15,201 nt of DNA from Dehalococcoidia bacterium LH_S1. GTDB taxonomy: Bacteria > Chloroflexota > Dehalococcoidia > SZUA-161 > SpSt-899. The stretch is taken from the NCBI GenBank assembly GCA_023660035.1, contig JAGXOF010000018.1, positions 1 through 15,201 on the forward strand, read 5' to 3'. The number at the start of each line of letters is the position of its first letter. Within the stretch, counting starts at the first letter, position 1. The notes below the pieces were generated by a model, which had not been told where the DNA came from, searched no databases, and saw only the letters and a program-made list of their open reading frames with translations. Both the position numbers and the translations under genes were made by a program. Positions 1 to 7,743 of this stretch are shown here, in pieces.

Positions 1-763
1 CCATAAGTGCTCGGCTTGATGTCGACAGCGTGCTGCATTAGGCGATAGAATAGCTTTCCGCGATGCCTTGATGTCCTCCAGTTGAAGCGGAACGTGAACT
101 CGTCGAGGTAATAGTCAAGATGGCGCCCGCGGTAGAACCCACTTCAATGGCCTGACGAGGGAAGGCCTCGAGGCTGGGCGCTGACACGTCTGGTATGCGT
201 TGTAAGCGAATTCGACCTATGGCTCTCTTGCCACGTGCCTCGGCAGCAATCGCGACGATAGCCTTCTTTTCCGCGCGTCGACCCCGAACTCCTTCCTCGA
301 GCCCACCGATGTAGCTCTCGTCCACCTCAACGATGCCATTGAGGCGATCACGACCAGGACGAACCATCGCCCAGCGTATCTTGTGAAGTCATACCCAAGC
401 CATCTCGTAACTCCCAAGACCAAGCACACGCTTCAGACCCAAAGCGTTGGCTCCATACTTCTGACTCGTCAACCACCAAATGGCCTTGAACCAAAGACGT
501 AGCGGCTTATGCGTCTTATGAAAGATCGTACCCGCCGTCAAAGGATTCTCGTGACGGCAACTACCACATACCATCACACGTCGTCTGCGCCTCCACGCTC
601 TGTCATTCCCGCAACGGGGGCATCGAAAACCTTCCGGCCACCTGATAGCGATCAGATAGGCCTCACACGCGTCCTCGGTTGAAAACCACTCGTCAAACTC
701 CATAAGGTTTCGTGGGAAGTACTCTTCATTTATGCTTTGTCTCGGGGGTAAGTCCATGCCCAT
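1..763 (-). pseudogene. IS1595-family transposase, broken (nonsense codon plus internal deletion; runs off window edge)
   Basis: The N-terminal part (389-763) has the IS1595-type zinc ribbon, with a CPRCGN pair and a CGSC pair, followed by the conserved stretch around TAGTIFHKTHKPLRLWF. Translation stops at a TGA (389-391) that is in frame with the continuation LHKIRWAMVRPGRDR and the first catalytic aspartate in VEVDESYIGG. Family members usually have Trp at the stop position, so a TGG to TGA change is likely. After VGSTA (about 125-131) the frame shifts directly into HLDYYLDEFTFRFN and LFYRLMQ, which form the C-terminal end of the DDE domain. The segment between, which should hold the second catalytic Asp in a TDGW-type motif, is missing. 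The gene is therefore inactive. The C-terminus and that end of the element lie beyond base 1. Family assignment is confident; the subgroup is not determined. Confidence 0.9.
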
Positions 764-797
764 ATAATACCACAGGTGGGTCTAAGTGGATACCCCT
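1..797 (-). mobile_element. IS1595-family insertion sequence remnant, transposase 5' side
   Basis: This is the element carrying the broken transposase. The outer boundary is a guess. Upstream of the transposase ATG, the minus strand reads into a G-rich run starting near 797 (GGGGTATCCACTTAG), which could be the terminal inverted repeat. The opposite terminus is outside the window, so neither an inverted-repeat match nor a target duplication can be tested. If the boundary is right, the first codons of the plus-strand reading frame at 786 belong to the IS end, and the gene there lost its true N-terminus to the insertion. Confidence 0.5.
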
Positions 798-1624
798 TTT
801 GAGCAATTTGTATACGGATCCTTGAAAGCGCCCCAAGGTGCTCGCTCAAATGAGATAGCCACGATCGTAAAGGATTTCCTGCATACAGTGGAGGTCACGA
901 TTCCGTCCACAGGGAATCCCTCATCTGCGATGCGAACAAGGGGATTGGGCAATTTCATTTTCCGCTACTTTCCCCATGAACAGGGATTTTCACTAACGAG
1001 TGAAATGGCTTTCTGGCTTTTATGGCAGCACCCCCCTTATTCCTTGCTTACCAAAATGGGGGATACTAATCTCTCTAACCTCTTGCAGCACTATGATCCG
1101 CTGGATATCCTTGCTCTAACGAGCTGGGTTGAGGAAAGTGAGTATGTAAAAGAGATCCTAAGACTCATAGCCGAAAATGCTCGGCCTGAACACTTTACCA
1201 CCTGCCCTATAAAGCCAATGGTAGTCAGCCACCATGATTTCCCAGCACTTGTGAAGATCGCGGAATCGTCTGCACTCGACAGACTAACCTGCCGCGTGAT
1301 TGCACCCAGTCTGCACAAAGGTATGGGGGCGAGTTTCCCAAACTTCGGTATCTTACTACCATTGCCAGGAATATTGTAGAGGCAGAAAAATTCGGAAAAG
1401 TATGGCAAAGATTTGCCGCCATCAGAAGAGAGTTTGGCCTCAGGGTAGTAAATTCTCTGGAGGGGTATTGGGGGAACGAGCCTCTCTCAGCACGTAATAT
1501 CTTTGAGAATGGACACCACCGTGTGCTAGTAAAACGCCTCAGGCAAATGGCGTCGGTAATAAGGTATATCTGGTTTACAGGGCATTTGGCGACGATGAGA
1601 TTTCCCGACTTGGATTGGCAGTGA
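786..1624 (+). pseudogene. Broken gene of unknown function upstream of the GH130 remnant
   Basis: I do not recognise this protein. A reading frame opens with GTG at 786 and runs to 1379 (about 197 codons). It is soluble in character, with no membrane segment, and aromatic-rich around GNFIFRYFPHEQGFS. Near 1260-1325 coherent protein-like sequence switches to another frame. That frame reads YGGEFPKLRYLTTIARN (from 1322), then EAEKFGKVWQRFAAIRREFG and NSLEGYWGNEPLSARN, and closes with a TGA at 1622-1624. This is best explained by a small frameshift in one older gene. There is no convincing ribosome binding site at 786, a stop codon sits immediately before it (783-785), and the IS end abuts it, so the original N-terminus may be gone. 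It may have been the N-terminal part of the GH130 gene or a separate upstream gene; I cannot decide. Confidence 0.55.
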
Positions 1625-2414
1625 GTGATGACGGCTTCACTTCCCCCGAAAGACTCGAGAGTCCCATCTTTGAACCAGTTACCAAAAGCGAGGAAAAAGG
1701 GTGTGAAGACCCTAGATTGACCTTGATAGGCCACCGAATCTATATGCTCTATACCGCATATAGTAGTACAGTTGCTCAAATTGGCCTGGCCTCTATAGCA
1801 GTGCAGGACTTTCTCAGTTTTAGATGGAATAGATGGAGAAGACATGGTTTGATCTTCCCCGGTTTTACGAACAAAGATGCGGCTATGTTCCCCGAGCAAT
1901 TTGATGGGGAGTTTGCCATGCTCCATCGCGTTGTGCCGCATATGTGGATAAGCCCCCACACATCCGGTGTCCCTGGCCCAGGAAGGACCATAAAATAGTG
2001 GCCGGAACAACCTCCGGGATGATGTGGGATGCAGTGAAGATAGGTGCCGGAGCCCAACCTCTCAAGGCTAAATACGGATGGCTCCTCATTACTCACGGGG
2101 TTGACTATGCACATATCTATCGCCTTGGCATCATGTTGCTCGACCTAGCCAACACCTCAGTGCTTCTCTACCGTTCTCCTAACCCTGTGCTCGAGCCCGT
2201 GGAAGAATGTGAAATAGGCCACCCCGATACTTGCTGGGTCCCAAATGTGGTTTTCAGCTGTGGAGCAATACCAGCAAAGGACAAGAAGGTACTGGAAGAT
2301 AAGGATGAGATACTGGTTTACTACGGAGCTGCGGATACCTCAATCAGAGTGGCTATTGCCACAGTCGCCGATCTCACACCTAAGCAGATTCGGGACGCAG
2401 TGTTAACCGATTAA
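1507..2414 (+). pseudogene. Glycoside hydrolase family 130 (mannoside phosphorylase/mannosidase type), frameshifted remnant
   Basis: GH130 enzymes are five-bladed beta-propellers that phosphorolyse or hydrolyse beta-mannosides. The family's landmarks appear in order: KVYLVYRAFG (1561 on), LAVSDDGF, the EDPRL motif (1705-1719) that carries the Asp regarded as general acid, NKDAAMFPE (about 1870), then in a different frame WDAVKIGAGAQP, GWLLITHGV, YRLGIMLLDL, VVFSCGAI and ILVYYGAADTSI. The first frame is open from 1507 and stops at 1998. The second is open past 1944 and ends at TAA 2412-2414. The switch lies at about 1950-1975, between the MWIS segment and WPRKDHKI, and indicates an indel. No good start codon precedes KVYLVYRAF in its own frame: a TGA sits at 1504-1506 and the first ATG is internal at 1615. 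A second lesion near 1500-1560 is therefore likely. The exact substrate cannot be told. Family call is confident; loss of function is likely unless the frameshift is a sequencing error. Confidence 0.85.
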
Positions 2415-2473
2415 CCCGTGCAACACTTACAGGTAAGCCCTAACGTAAACACAGACGCCCCTACCGCGGGTAA

Positions 2474-3508
2474 TCAACCGGAAAACAAGCCCCGTATTTT
2501 GTCTTCCGTTGGTTCCCTAACGATTCCATTTTCGGTGATGATAGCGGTCAAGTACCGGGTCGGGGTCACATCGAAGGCCGGATTGGCTACATTCACACCA
2601 TCCGGTGCGATATGCGAATCCTGAATGTGAGTTACTTCCTCCGAACTTCGCTCCTCAATGGGTATAACCTCTCCTGATGGCAGAGAAAGGTCTATAGTAC
2701 TGGTAGGCACAGTAACGTAGAAGGGAACTGAGTTCTCCCTTGCCAGAACCGCAACGCTGTAGGTGCCGATTTTGTTAGCCACATCTCCGTTGGCTGCTAC
2801 CCGGTCAGCCCCTACTACAACGCAATCGATCTTGCCCTGCTTCATAAAGTGTCCCGCCATATTATCAGTTATCAACGTCGCCGGTATGCCCGCATACACA
2901 AGTTCCCACGCCGTTAGACGCGCACCTTGAAGCAAGGGGCGCGTTTCATCTACGAACACGCCAATCCTTTTCCCCTGCTCATAAGCTTCCCCGATCATCC
3001 CCATCACCGTGCCATAACCGGCGGTTGCAAGTGCTCCGGCATTGCAATGGGTCAAAACGGTAAATCCATCCTCGATGAGTTCGGCACCCGATTGGGCAAC
3101 CCGCCAGTCAACGTCCGCTACTTCCTGTGCAATGTGTCCAGCCTCTTCAAATATAGAAGACCTTATCCCTTCAATTCTTGAGCCTTTATCAATAGCTACC
3201 TCCATCCTTTTAAGGGCATAAAAAAGATTGTGCCCAGTAGGACGAGTGGCAGCAAATTCCTTCGAGATAGATTTCATCCTCTTCCGGAATTCCAACTGCG
3301 AGTTTGCATCTACGGACTGAGCAGCCAGTGCCAACCCATAGACTGCGGCTACCGCAATGGCCGGGGCTCCGCGAACCCGCATGTTCTTTATCGCTTCGAT
3401 TACCTGGGGATATCGGCTAAGTTCAAGATAGACCTCTTCGAGAGGGAGCTTCGTCTGGTCGAGAAGCTTTAGTTTTCCGTCCTGCCATTTCAGTGGTTCT
3501 ATTCGCAT
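2474..3508 (-). CDS. mtnA: S-methyl-5-thioribose-1-phosphate isomerase
   Basis: MtnA converts methylthioribose-1-phosphate to methylthioribulose-1-phosphate in the cytosolic methionine salvage pathway. The 344-residue product has the usual family length and shows VRGAPAIAVAAVYG, THCNAGALATAGYG with the catalytic Cys155, VDETRPLLQGARLTAWEL, and GADRVAANGDVANKIGT with the catalytic Asp235. These match Cys160 and Asp240 of the Bacillus enzyme at a constant offset. A longer frame opens with TTG at 3541 inside ispG. I prefer ATG 3508 because an AAGGGA Shine-Dalgarno lies six bases upstream and the protein then begins with the typical MRIEPLKW. It is the last gene of the minus-strand operon, 19 nt after ispG, and converges with the GH130 remnant. 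No terminator hairpin with a T-tract is visible in the 59-nt gap. Some related proteins are annotated as eIF-2B-like or ribose-1,5-bisphosphate isomerases, but the motif set favours MtnA. Confidence 0.93.
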   Translation of the reverse strand: MRIEPLKWQDGKLKLLDQTKLPLEEVYLELSRYPQVIEAIKNMRVRGAPAIAVAAVYGLALAAQSVDANSQLEFRKRMKSISKEFAATRPTGHNLFYALKRMEVAIDKGSRIEGIRSSIFEEAGHIAQEVADVDWRVAQSGAELIEDGFTVLTHCNAGALATAGYGTVMGMIGEAYEQGKRIGVFVDETRPLLQGARLTAWELVYAGIPATLITDNMAGHFMKQGKIDCVVVGADRVAANGDVANKIGTYSVAVLARENSVPFYVTVPTSTIDLSLPSGEVIPIEERSSEEVTHIQDSHIAPDGVNVANPAFDVTPTRYLTAIITENGIVREPTEDKIRGLFSG

Positions 3509-3527
3509 GATTTTTCCCTTCGCAGAT

Positions 3528-4580
3528 CTAAAATGCCTCAACCTCTGCCATCAAAGCCTCAAGGAAGTCCTTTTCCTCCACGGTGAGTATCTTTTCCCCT
3601 TTTTTGAAAATAACCCCCCGCCCCCTCCCACACGCCAGGCCTACATCAGCATCCTTTGCCTCGCCGGGACCATTCACAACACATCCCATCACCGCCACTT
3701 TTATCGACTTCTCCATCTTTGCCAGCCGCTCCTCCACCGCATTGACCAGAGGAACGAGGTCAACTTCAGTGCGGCCACAGGTGGGGCAGCTAACCAGCGT
3801 AGGCCCGCGATTGCTCAGGTTAAGCGACTTAAGAATCTCATATCCGGTGAGTACCTCCTCGACAGTGTCGCCAGTCAGGGAAACACGTATTGTATCGCCT
3901 ATACCTTCATAAAGCAGTATACCAATTCCCGTGGCACTTCGAATCGTTCCTTTCCTAGGCGTGCCCGCTTCAGTGATCCCCAGGTGAATCGGATATGGTA
4001 TCCGCTCGGCAAGCGCCTTGTTCGCATCAATCGTGTCCAGCACGTCAAATGCCTTCACTGACACCTTGATGAGTTCGAAATCCAGGCTCTCCAACAATTG
4101 AATCTTACCCATAGCGGCATCGACCATTCGCTCAACATGGCTGCCGCGTGCCTCACCTTCAGCGAGTGGCGGGAGGCTCCCTGCATTCACCCCGACACGG
4201 ATGGGTACTTCACGTTCTTTGGCTACCTGCACAACCTTCTTGATATGTTCGGGGTCGCGGATGTTTCCAGGATTCAGGCGCAATCCATCGACTCCACTTT
4301 CCATTGCATGCAATGCAAGCCTATAGTCGAAATGGATATCAGCGATAATAGGGAGAGATGATTTGCCCTTTATGTCAACAAGAGCTTCAGCAGCCTCCAT
4401 ATCTGGTACAGCTAATCTCGCGATCCCGCATCCATGCTCGGCCAGCTGGTCAATTTGGGCAACGGTGGATTTTACGTCGCGGGTGTCCGTCTTGGTCATG
4501 GACTGCACAACGACATCAGCAGCCCCACCAACCGTCACATCACCAATCTGAACAGGTCTAGAAGCCCGGCGTTTAATCAT
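3528..4580 (-). CDS. ispG: 4-hydroxy-3-methylbut-2-en-1-yl diphosphate synthase (flavodoxin-type)
   Basis: IspG (GcpE) reductively converts methylerythritol cyclodiphosphate to HMBPP, the penultimate step of the MEP isoprenoid pathway, using a [4Fe-4S] cluster. The 350-residue protein is the compact bacterial form: a TIM barrel, then a C-terminal cluster domain. Cluster ligands are visible as Cys265 and Cys268 (SCPTCGR), Cys300 (MGCVVNGPGE) and Glu307, in the same spacing as Escherichia coli 270/273/305/312. VQSMTKTDTRDV near the N-terminus and LRLNPGNI are also family motifs. The ATG at 4580 gives the typical N-terminus; no strong Shine-Dalgarno is present. It follows rseP after the widest spacer in the operon and is followed closely by mtnA. 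The same operon holds dxr, the first committed enzyme of this pathway. Confidence 0.97.
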   Translation of the reverse strand: MIKRRASRPVQIGDVTVGGAADVVVQSMTKTDTRDVKSTVAQIDQLAEHGCGIARLAVPDMEAAEALVDIKGKSSLPIIADIHFDYRLALHAMESGVDGLRLNPGNIRDPEHIKKVVQVAKEREVPIRVGVNAGSLPPLAEGEARGSHVERMVDAAMGKIQLLESLDFELIKVSVKAFDVLDTIDANKALAERIPYPIHLGITEAGTPRKGTIRSATGIGILLYEGIGDTIRVSLTGDTVEEVLTGYEILKSLNLSNRGPTLVSCPTCGRTEVDLVPLVNAVEERLAKMEKSIKVAVMGCVVNGPGEAKDADVGLACGRGRGVIFKKGEKILTVEEKDFLEALMAEVEAF

Positions 4581-4625
4581 TTTATCACGTTCTATAATAA
4601 TTATTCGAGTTCAACGTTCACGGTT

Positions 4626-4642
4626 ATCCGCCTACGGCGGAT
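4626..4642. repeat. Perfect 7-bp hairpin in the rseP-ispG spacer
   Basis: ATCCGCC, loop TAC, GGCGGAT form a perfect inverted repeat inside the 119-nt gap (4581-4699), the only sizeable gap in an otherwise overlapping operon. In the transcript it lies about 46 nt upstream of the ispG start codon. There is no T-tract on either side, so it does not look like an intrinsic terminator. A role in mRNA processing, or being one copy of a dispersed palindromic repeat, is possible but not shown. The rest of the gap holds an A/T-rich stretch before ispG in which I see no convincing promoter. Confidence 0.6.
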
Positions 4643-4699
4643 GCAAATCTCTTTCCTATATCCAATCAATCCAATCTTGAACCGGGAACCCAATCATCA

Positions 4700-5770
4700 C
4701 TACGGAAGTATATTTAATCCGCTAAAGATCCGGGGAAGATCAAAATAGAGGATCAGCATCACCCCGGCAGCGTTCAAAAACACAAAAGCTATCAGGTGTA
4801 TAAGCCCCTCTTTCTGAGGTGATATTCTCTTGCCTCGCCGAATTTTTTCCACGATCACAAATGCTATTCTCCCCCCATCCAAAGCAGGGACAGGAAGCAG
4901 GTTCATAACTCCAAGGAAGATGCTCAAAAGCCCTGTCCATTGCAGAACTGGCATTATTCCCATGCTTGCCAGCCTGCCTGTCTCCTGAATGACGGGGGTT
5001 ATGCCTATATGCTCGCGTGAGGCCTGACCCTGAAAAAGAGCCGCGATTCCGCGCACTGTTGCATCTACCATATCCCATGTTTCCTTTGCCCCCGAAGCCA
5101 CAGCATCCCAGGGTAGAAGCCATTCAGTCTCGGTAATAGTCCGAGCCCATGAGAGTCCTATCCCCAACGCTCCTTCATCAGGGGGTGGATTTGGTCTGGG
5201 AACCATCCCCAGCATCTGTTCCTCATCCTGCCGCTCCACCAACACGGTGATCTCCTGACCCAGGTTATTATTAACGATTTGCTTTAGCTCATCGAAATTT
5301 TCAACCGCTTTACCGTTTATCTCCAGGATCTCATTCCCAACCTCAACACCGGCCTCCTGAGCGGGAGAATCGTTGCTTACCATTGTTACCTCGATCCCTT
5401 CCCCTCCCACAACCACCGGGTGAGGAACCATATACACTATGCTGAACATGACCAGGGGAAACAACAACATTACCAGCGATCCGGCACTCAAAATCAGTAT
5501 CCTGCTAGCAGTCCCTTGCCTTGCCAGACTCCGGGGTTCAGAGGGATCCTCCTCCCCCAGCATTTTGGTAACCCCCCCGAAGGGAATCGCATTAATGGAA
5601 TATTCCGTCTCTCCTCGCCTGAAGGCGAAGATGCGCGGAGGGTACCCGATCCCGAATTCCAGGACCTTCACCTTCCGCCATTTGGCAGTGCTGAAGTGCC
5701 CCAGCTCGTGGATAAATGTAAGGAAACCCAGTATAACGACGAAGATGATTACGCCCCAGATAATATTCAT
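4700..5770 (-). CDS. rseP: RIP metalloprotease, site-2 protease family (RseP/MmpA-like)
   Basis: This is a membrane-embedded zinc protease that cleaves transmembrane substrates; in other bacteria relatives release envelope-stress sigma factors or trim signal-peptide remnants. The 356-residue protein has an N-terminal membrane helix containing the zinc site HELGH (residues 21-25). NAIPFGGVTKMLGEEDP follows, then a second membrane segment (about 90-115) and one PDZ domain (about 124-190, SNDSPAQEAGVEVGNEILEI). The C-terminal helices include the second zinc-site motif, VPALDGGRI (about 294-302). A single PDZ domain and about 350 residues fit the Gram-positive or Chloroflexota form, shorter than E. 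coli RseP with two PDZ domains. The start ATG overlaps the dxr stop as ATGA, with GGAG just upstream. Placement between dxr and ispG is the usual cluster position. The substrate is unknown here. Confidence 0.95.
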   Translation of the reverse strand: MNIIWGVIIFVVILGFLTFIHELGHFSTAKWRKVKVLEFGIGYPPRIFAFRRGETEYSINAIPFGGVTKMLGEEDPSEPRSLARQGTASRILILSAGSLVMLLFPLVMFSIVYMVPHPVVVGGEGIEVTMVSNDSPAQEAGVEVGNEILEINGKAVENFDELKQIVNNNLGQEITVLVERQDEEQMLGMVPRPNPPPDEGALGIGLSWARTITETEWLLPWDAVASGAKETWDMVDATVRGIAALFQGQASREHIGITPVIQETGRLASMGIMPVLQWTGLLSIFLGVMNLLPVPALDGGRIAFVIVEKIRRGKRISPQKEGLIHLIAFVFLNAAGVMLILYFDLPRIFSGLNILP

Positions 5771-6858
5771 TTACTCCACCCCTGCGCTATCTCTCTTGCC
5801 CAAGCATCCGCCTCGAGGATCTCCTCCAAAGTCGGCTCGGATATCTGATGGTGTTGCTCAATTACGTCATGGAGCAATCTCGCGATATCAATAAAGCCTA
5901 TCTTTCCGGAGAGAAAAAGATCCACTGCAACCTCATCCGCTGCACTCAGGACAGCCGGGTAAGTACTGCCCGCTCTCCCTGCCTCAACGGCTATTCTGAG
6001 GCAAGGGAACCTATCCAGATCAACAGGGTCAAAGACCAGTGAACTCAAGCTGGCGAAATCGAGTTGAGGCAAACCGGCATTCTCCCAACGCTCAGGGTAT
6101 GAAAGGGAGTATTGTATGGGAAGTCGCATATCAGGTTCGCCAAGCTGAGCCTTGATAGAGCCATCACTGAACTTGACCATCGAGTGGACAATACTACCTG
6201 GATGAATCACTACTTTGATTTTATCGAAAGGAGCCCCGAAAAGCCAATGGGCCTCGATAACCTCCATGCCTTTGTTCATAAGATTGGCTGAATCCACTGT
6301 CACCTTGCGCCCCATCTTCCATGTCGGATGATTCAATGCTTCAACTGGGGTTACTTTGGCAAGTTCTTCCTGCGAGGTGTCTTTGAAGGGCCCGCCGGAG
6401 GCTGTGAGCCCAATCTCCTCCACTTCATTCTCCTTTTCCCCCTGTAAACATTGCCAGATAGCGCTGTGCTCGCTGTCAACGGGTCGAATCTCAACATTAT
6501 GGGCCCGTGCTTCCTCCATCACCAGCTTTCCCGCTATAACCAGTGATTCCTTGTTGGCCAGGGCCACAAGCTTCCTGTTGCGAATTGCGGACAGAAGGGG
6601 AATCAAACCAGCTTTCCCCGATGTTGCTACCATCACCAGGTCAACATCAGGGTGAGTTGCAATCTCCTCCAAAGATGGCCCTTTCTCACCGACATGGACC
6701 AGTCCGGGCTGAAATTCCTCAGCCTGCTTCTCCAGCAGCGCAGTGTTACTTCCGGCCGCTAATGCCTCCACACGAAGGCGCTCCGGGAATGCCCGAGCCA
6801 CTTCCAGCGTCTGCCGACCAATGGAGCCGGTCGAACCAAGCAGGGCGATTCTCTTCAT
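5767..6858 (-). CDS. dxr: 1-deoxy-D-xylulose 5-phosphate reductoisomerase
   Basis: Dxr catalyses the NADPH-dependent rearrangement and reduction of DXP to methylerythritol 4-phosphate, the first committed step of the MEP pathway and the target of fosmidomycin. The N-terminus carries the dinucleotide motif GSTGSIG (residues 8-14), then ANKESLV (101-107). The metal ligands are Asp128 and Glu130 in PVDSEHSAIWQ and Glu199 in NLMNKGMEVIEAHWLF, matching E. coli D150, E152 and E231. ASGGPF and HPGSIVHSMV complete the active site. The frame extends upstream to 6879, but ATG 6858 is the better start: the chain begins MKRIALLGSTGSIG, and the codon overlaps the cdsA stop as TGATG, implying translational coupling in place of a clear ribosome binding site. 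Length is 363 residues, slightly below the usual 380-400. Confidence 0.97.
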   Translation of the reverse strand: MKRIALLGSTGSIGRQTLEVARAFPERLRVEALAAGSNTALLEKQAEEFQPGLVHVGEKGPSLEEIATHPDVDLVMVATSGKAGLIPLLSAIRNRKLVALANKESLVIAGKLVMEEARAHNVEIRPVDSEHSAIWQCLQGEKENEVEEIGLTASGGPFKDTSQEELAKVTPVEALNHPTWKMGRKVTVDSANLMNKGMEVIEAHWLFGAPFDKIKVVIHPGSIVHSMVKFSDGSIKAQLGEPDMRLPIQYSLSYPERWENAGLPQLDFASLSSLVFDPVDLDRFPCLRIAVEAGRAGSTYPAVLSAADEVAVDLFLSGKIGFIDIARLLHDVIEQHHQISEPTLEEILEADAWAREIAQGWSK

Positions 6859-7694
6859 CAGATAACCACATACAAACAATAATATGCCAGCACACCAGTA
6901 AAAAGAAGACTGTCCAGGCGGTCAAGTATGCCGCCGTGCCCGGGAATAAGTTTGCTGGATTCTCCTGCCCCAACTCCTCGTTTCAGCATCGATTCGGCAA
7001 GGTCGCCTACCTGAGCGAAAATGCTAACAAGAACCCCGAGAACAAGTACTTTCCAGACCTCTAAATGTGTTCCCAGGATACCGGAAAAAGGAGAAGCCTC
7101 GATCAATCCCAGGAGATAGCTGAGAATAATCACTGCTGCAACACCACCAATTATACCGCCAACCGCCCCCTCACAACTCTTGCCCGGACTTATACCCAGA
7201 GATAGCGGGTGTTTCCCCCATGCCCGGCCGATAAAATAAGCGGCGCTGTCCACAGCAAAGGTCGAAAGGATAGACAGCAATGTCCATTCCCACCCAAAAG
7301 TCCCTCGGAGAAGTATCCAGAAACTCAGTAGCCATCCCACATAGATTGTGCCCCCCATGGTCCAGAGCCAATCACCAAATGCCCCCTCAGCACCGGTATG
7401 AGAAATGAGCGAGCGCAAAACAACCCAAACAAGTGGGAACAGTACAATCGCTGGTAATAGCCACACATTGTAGATTTCCCCACGATGGGCAAAATACATA
7501 ATGGCTGCTATCAAAAGCAAGCCGGGAAATAGCGGGGGGGTTTGTCCCTTTTTACGGACTAATTGATGGAATTCATAGAATCCCAAAAAAGCCGCTGCAC
7601 CCACAACAAGGGAAAACCAGATATCACCGAACCAGATAGATACTGCGATTATGGGAAGGAAAGCGGCTGCGCTTATGAGTCTTTGTCGGAGCAT
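6858..7694 (-). CDS. cdsA: Phosphatidate cytidylyltransferase
   Basis: CdsA makes CDP-diacylglycerol from phosphatidic acid and CTP at the membrane, the branch point for phospholipids. The 278-residue protein has about eight hydrophobic segments and a family-like N-terminus (MLRQRLISAAAFLP). DSAAYFIGRAWG followed by ISPGKSCEGAVGG (from residue 149) is the first conserved region. The C-terminal signature runs from Ser235 to Asp261: KRG..., then PGHGGILDRLD. The signature normally has Lys-Asp five and six residues after the Arg, but here the residues are Gly244-Glu245, a notable change near the metal site. A GTG start at 7724 would add ten hydrophilic residues; I chose ATG 7694 because it begins right before the first membrane helix. 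Neither start has a good Shine-Dalgarno. The gene lies between uppS and dxr, the common bacterial order. Confidence 0.92.
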   Translation of the reverse strand: MLRQRLISAAAFLPIIAVSIWFGDIWFSLVVGAAAFLGFYEFHQLVRKKGQTPPLFPGLLLIAAIMYFAHRGEIYNVWLLPAIVLFPLVWVVLRSLISHTGAEGAFGDWLWTMGGTIYVGWLLSFWILLRGTFGWEWTLLSILSTFAVDSAAYFIGRAWGKHPLSLGISPGKSCEGAVGGIIGGVAAVIILSYLLGLIEASPFSGILGTHLEVWKVLVLGVLVSIFAQVGDLAESMLKRGVGAGESSKLIPGHGGILDRLDSLLFTGVLAYYCLYVVI

Positions 7695-7743
7695 ACTACT
7701 GTGGACATCTGCAGGGCAAGGCACATAGACCGTCTAAAAAGGC

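Noticed and set aside
389..391. TGA inside the transposase as a recoded Trp or selenocysteine codon
   Set aside because: The same gene also has an internal deletion with a frame change that removes a catalytic residue, so the stop is simply one more lesson of decay; UGA is also used as a normal stop by dxr, cdsA, pyrH, tsf, rpsB and mtnA.
763..768. TATAAT on the plus strand at the IS edge as an outward promoter for the downstream plus-strand frame
   Set aside because: The nearest -35-like sequence (TTGTCT) is about 20 bases away, and the downstream gene is broken; the match could be chance.
2415..2473. Bidirectional terminator between the GH130 remnant and mtnA
   Set aside because: Only a weak 5-bp palindrome (CTTAC/GTAAG) with no T-tract is visible.
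5420..5894. Long plus-strand reading frames opposite rseP and dxr, and similar frames opposite rpsB, gyrA and marC
   Set aside because: They are antisense shadows of clearly conserved minus-strand genes, have no recognisable motifs and no ribosome binding sites.
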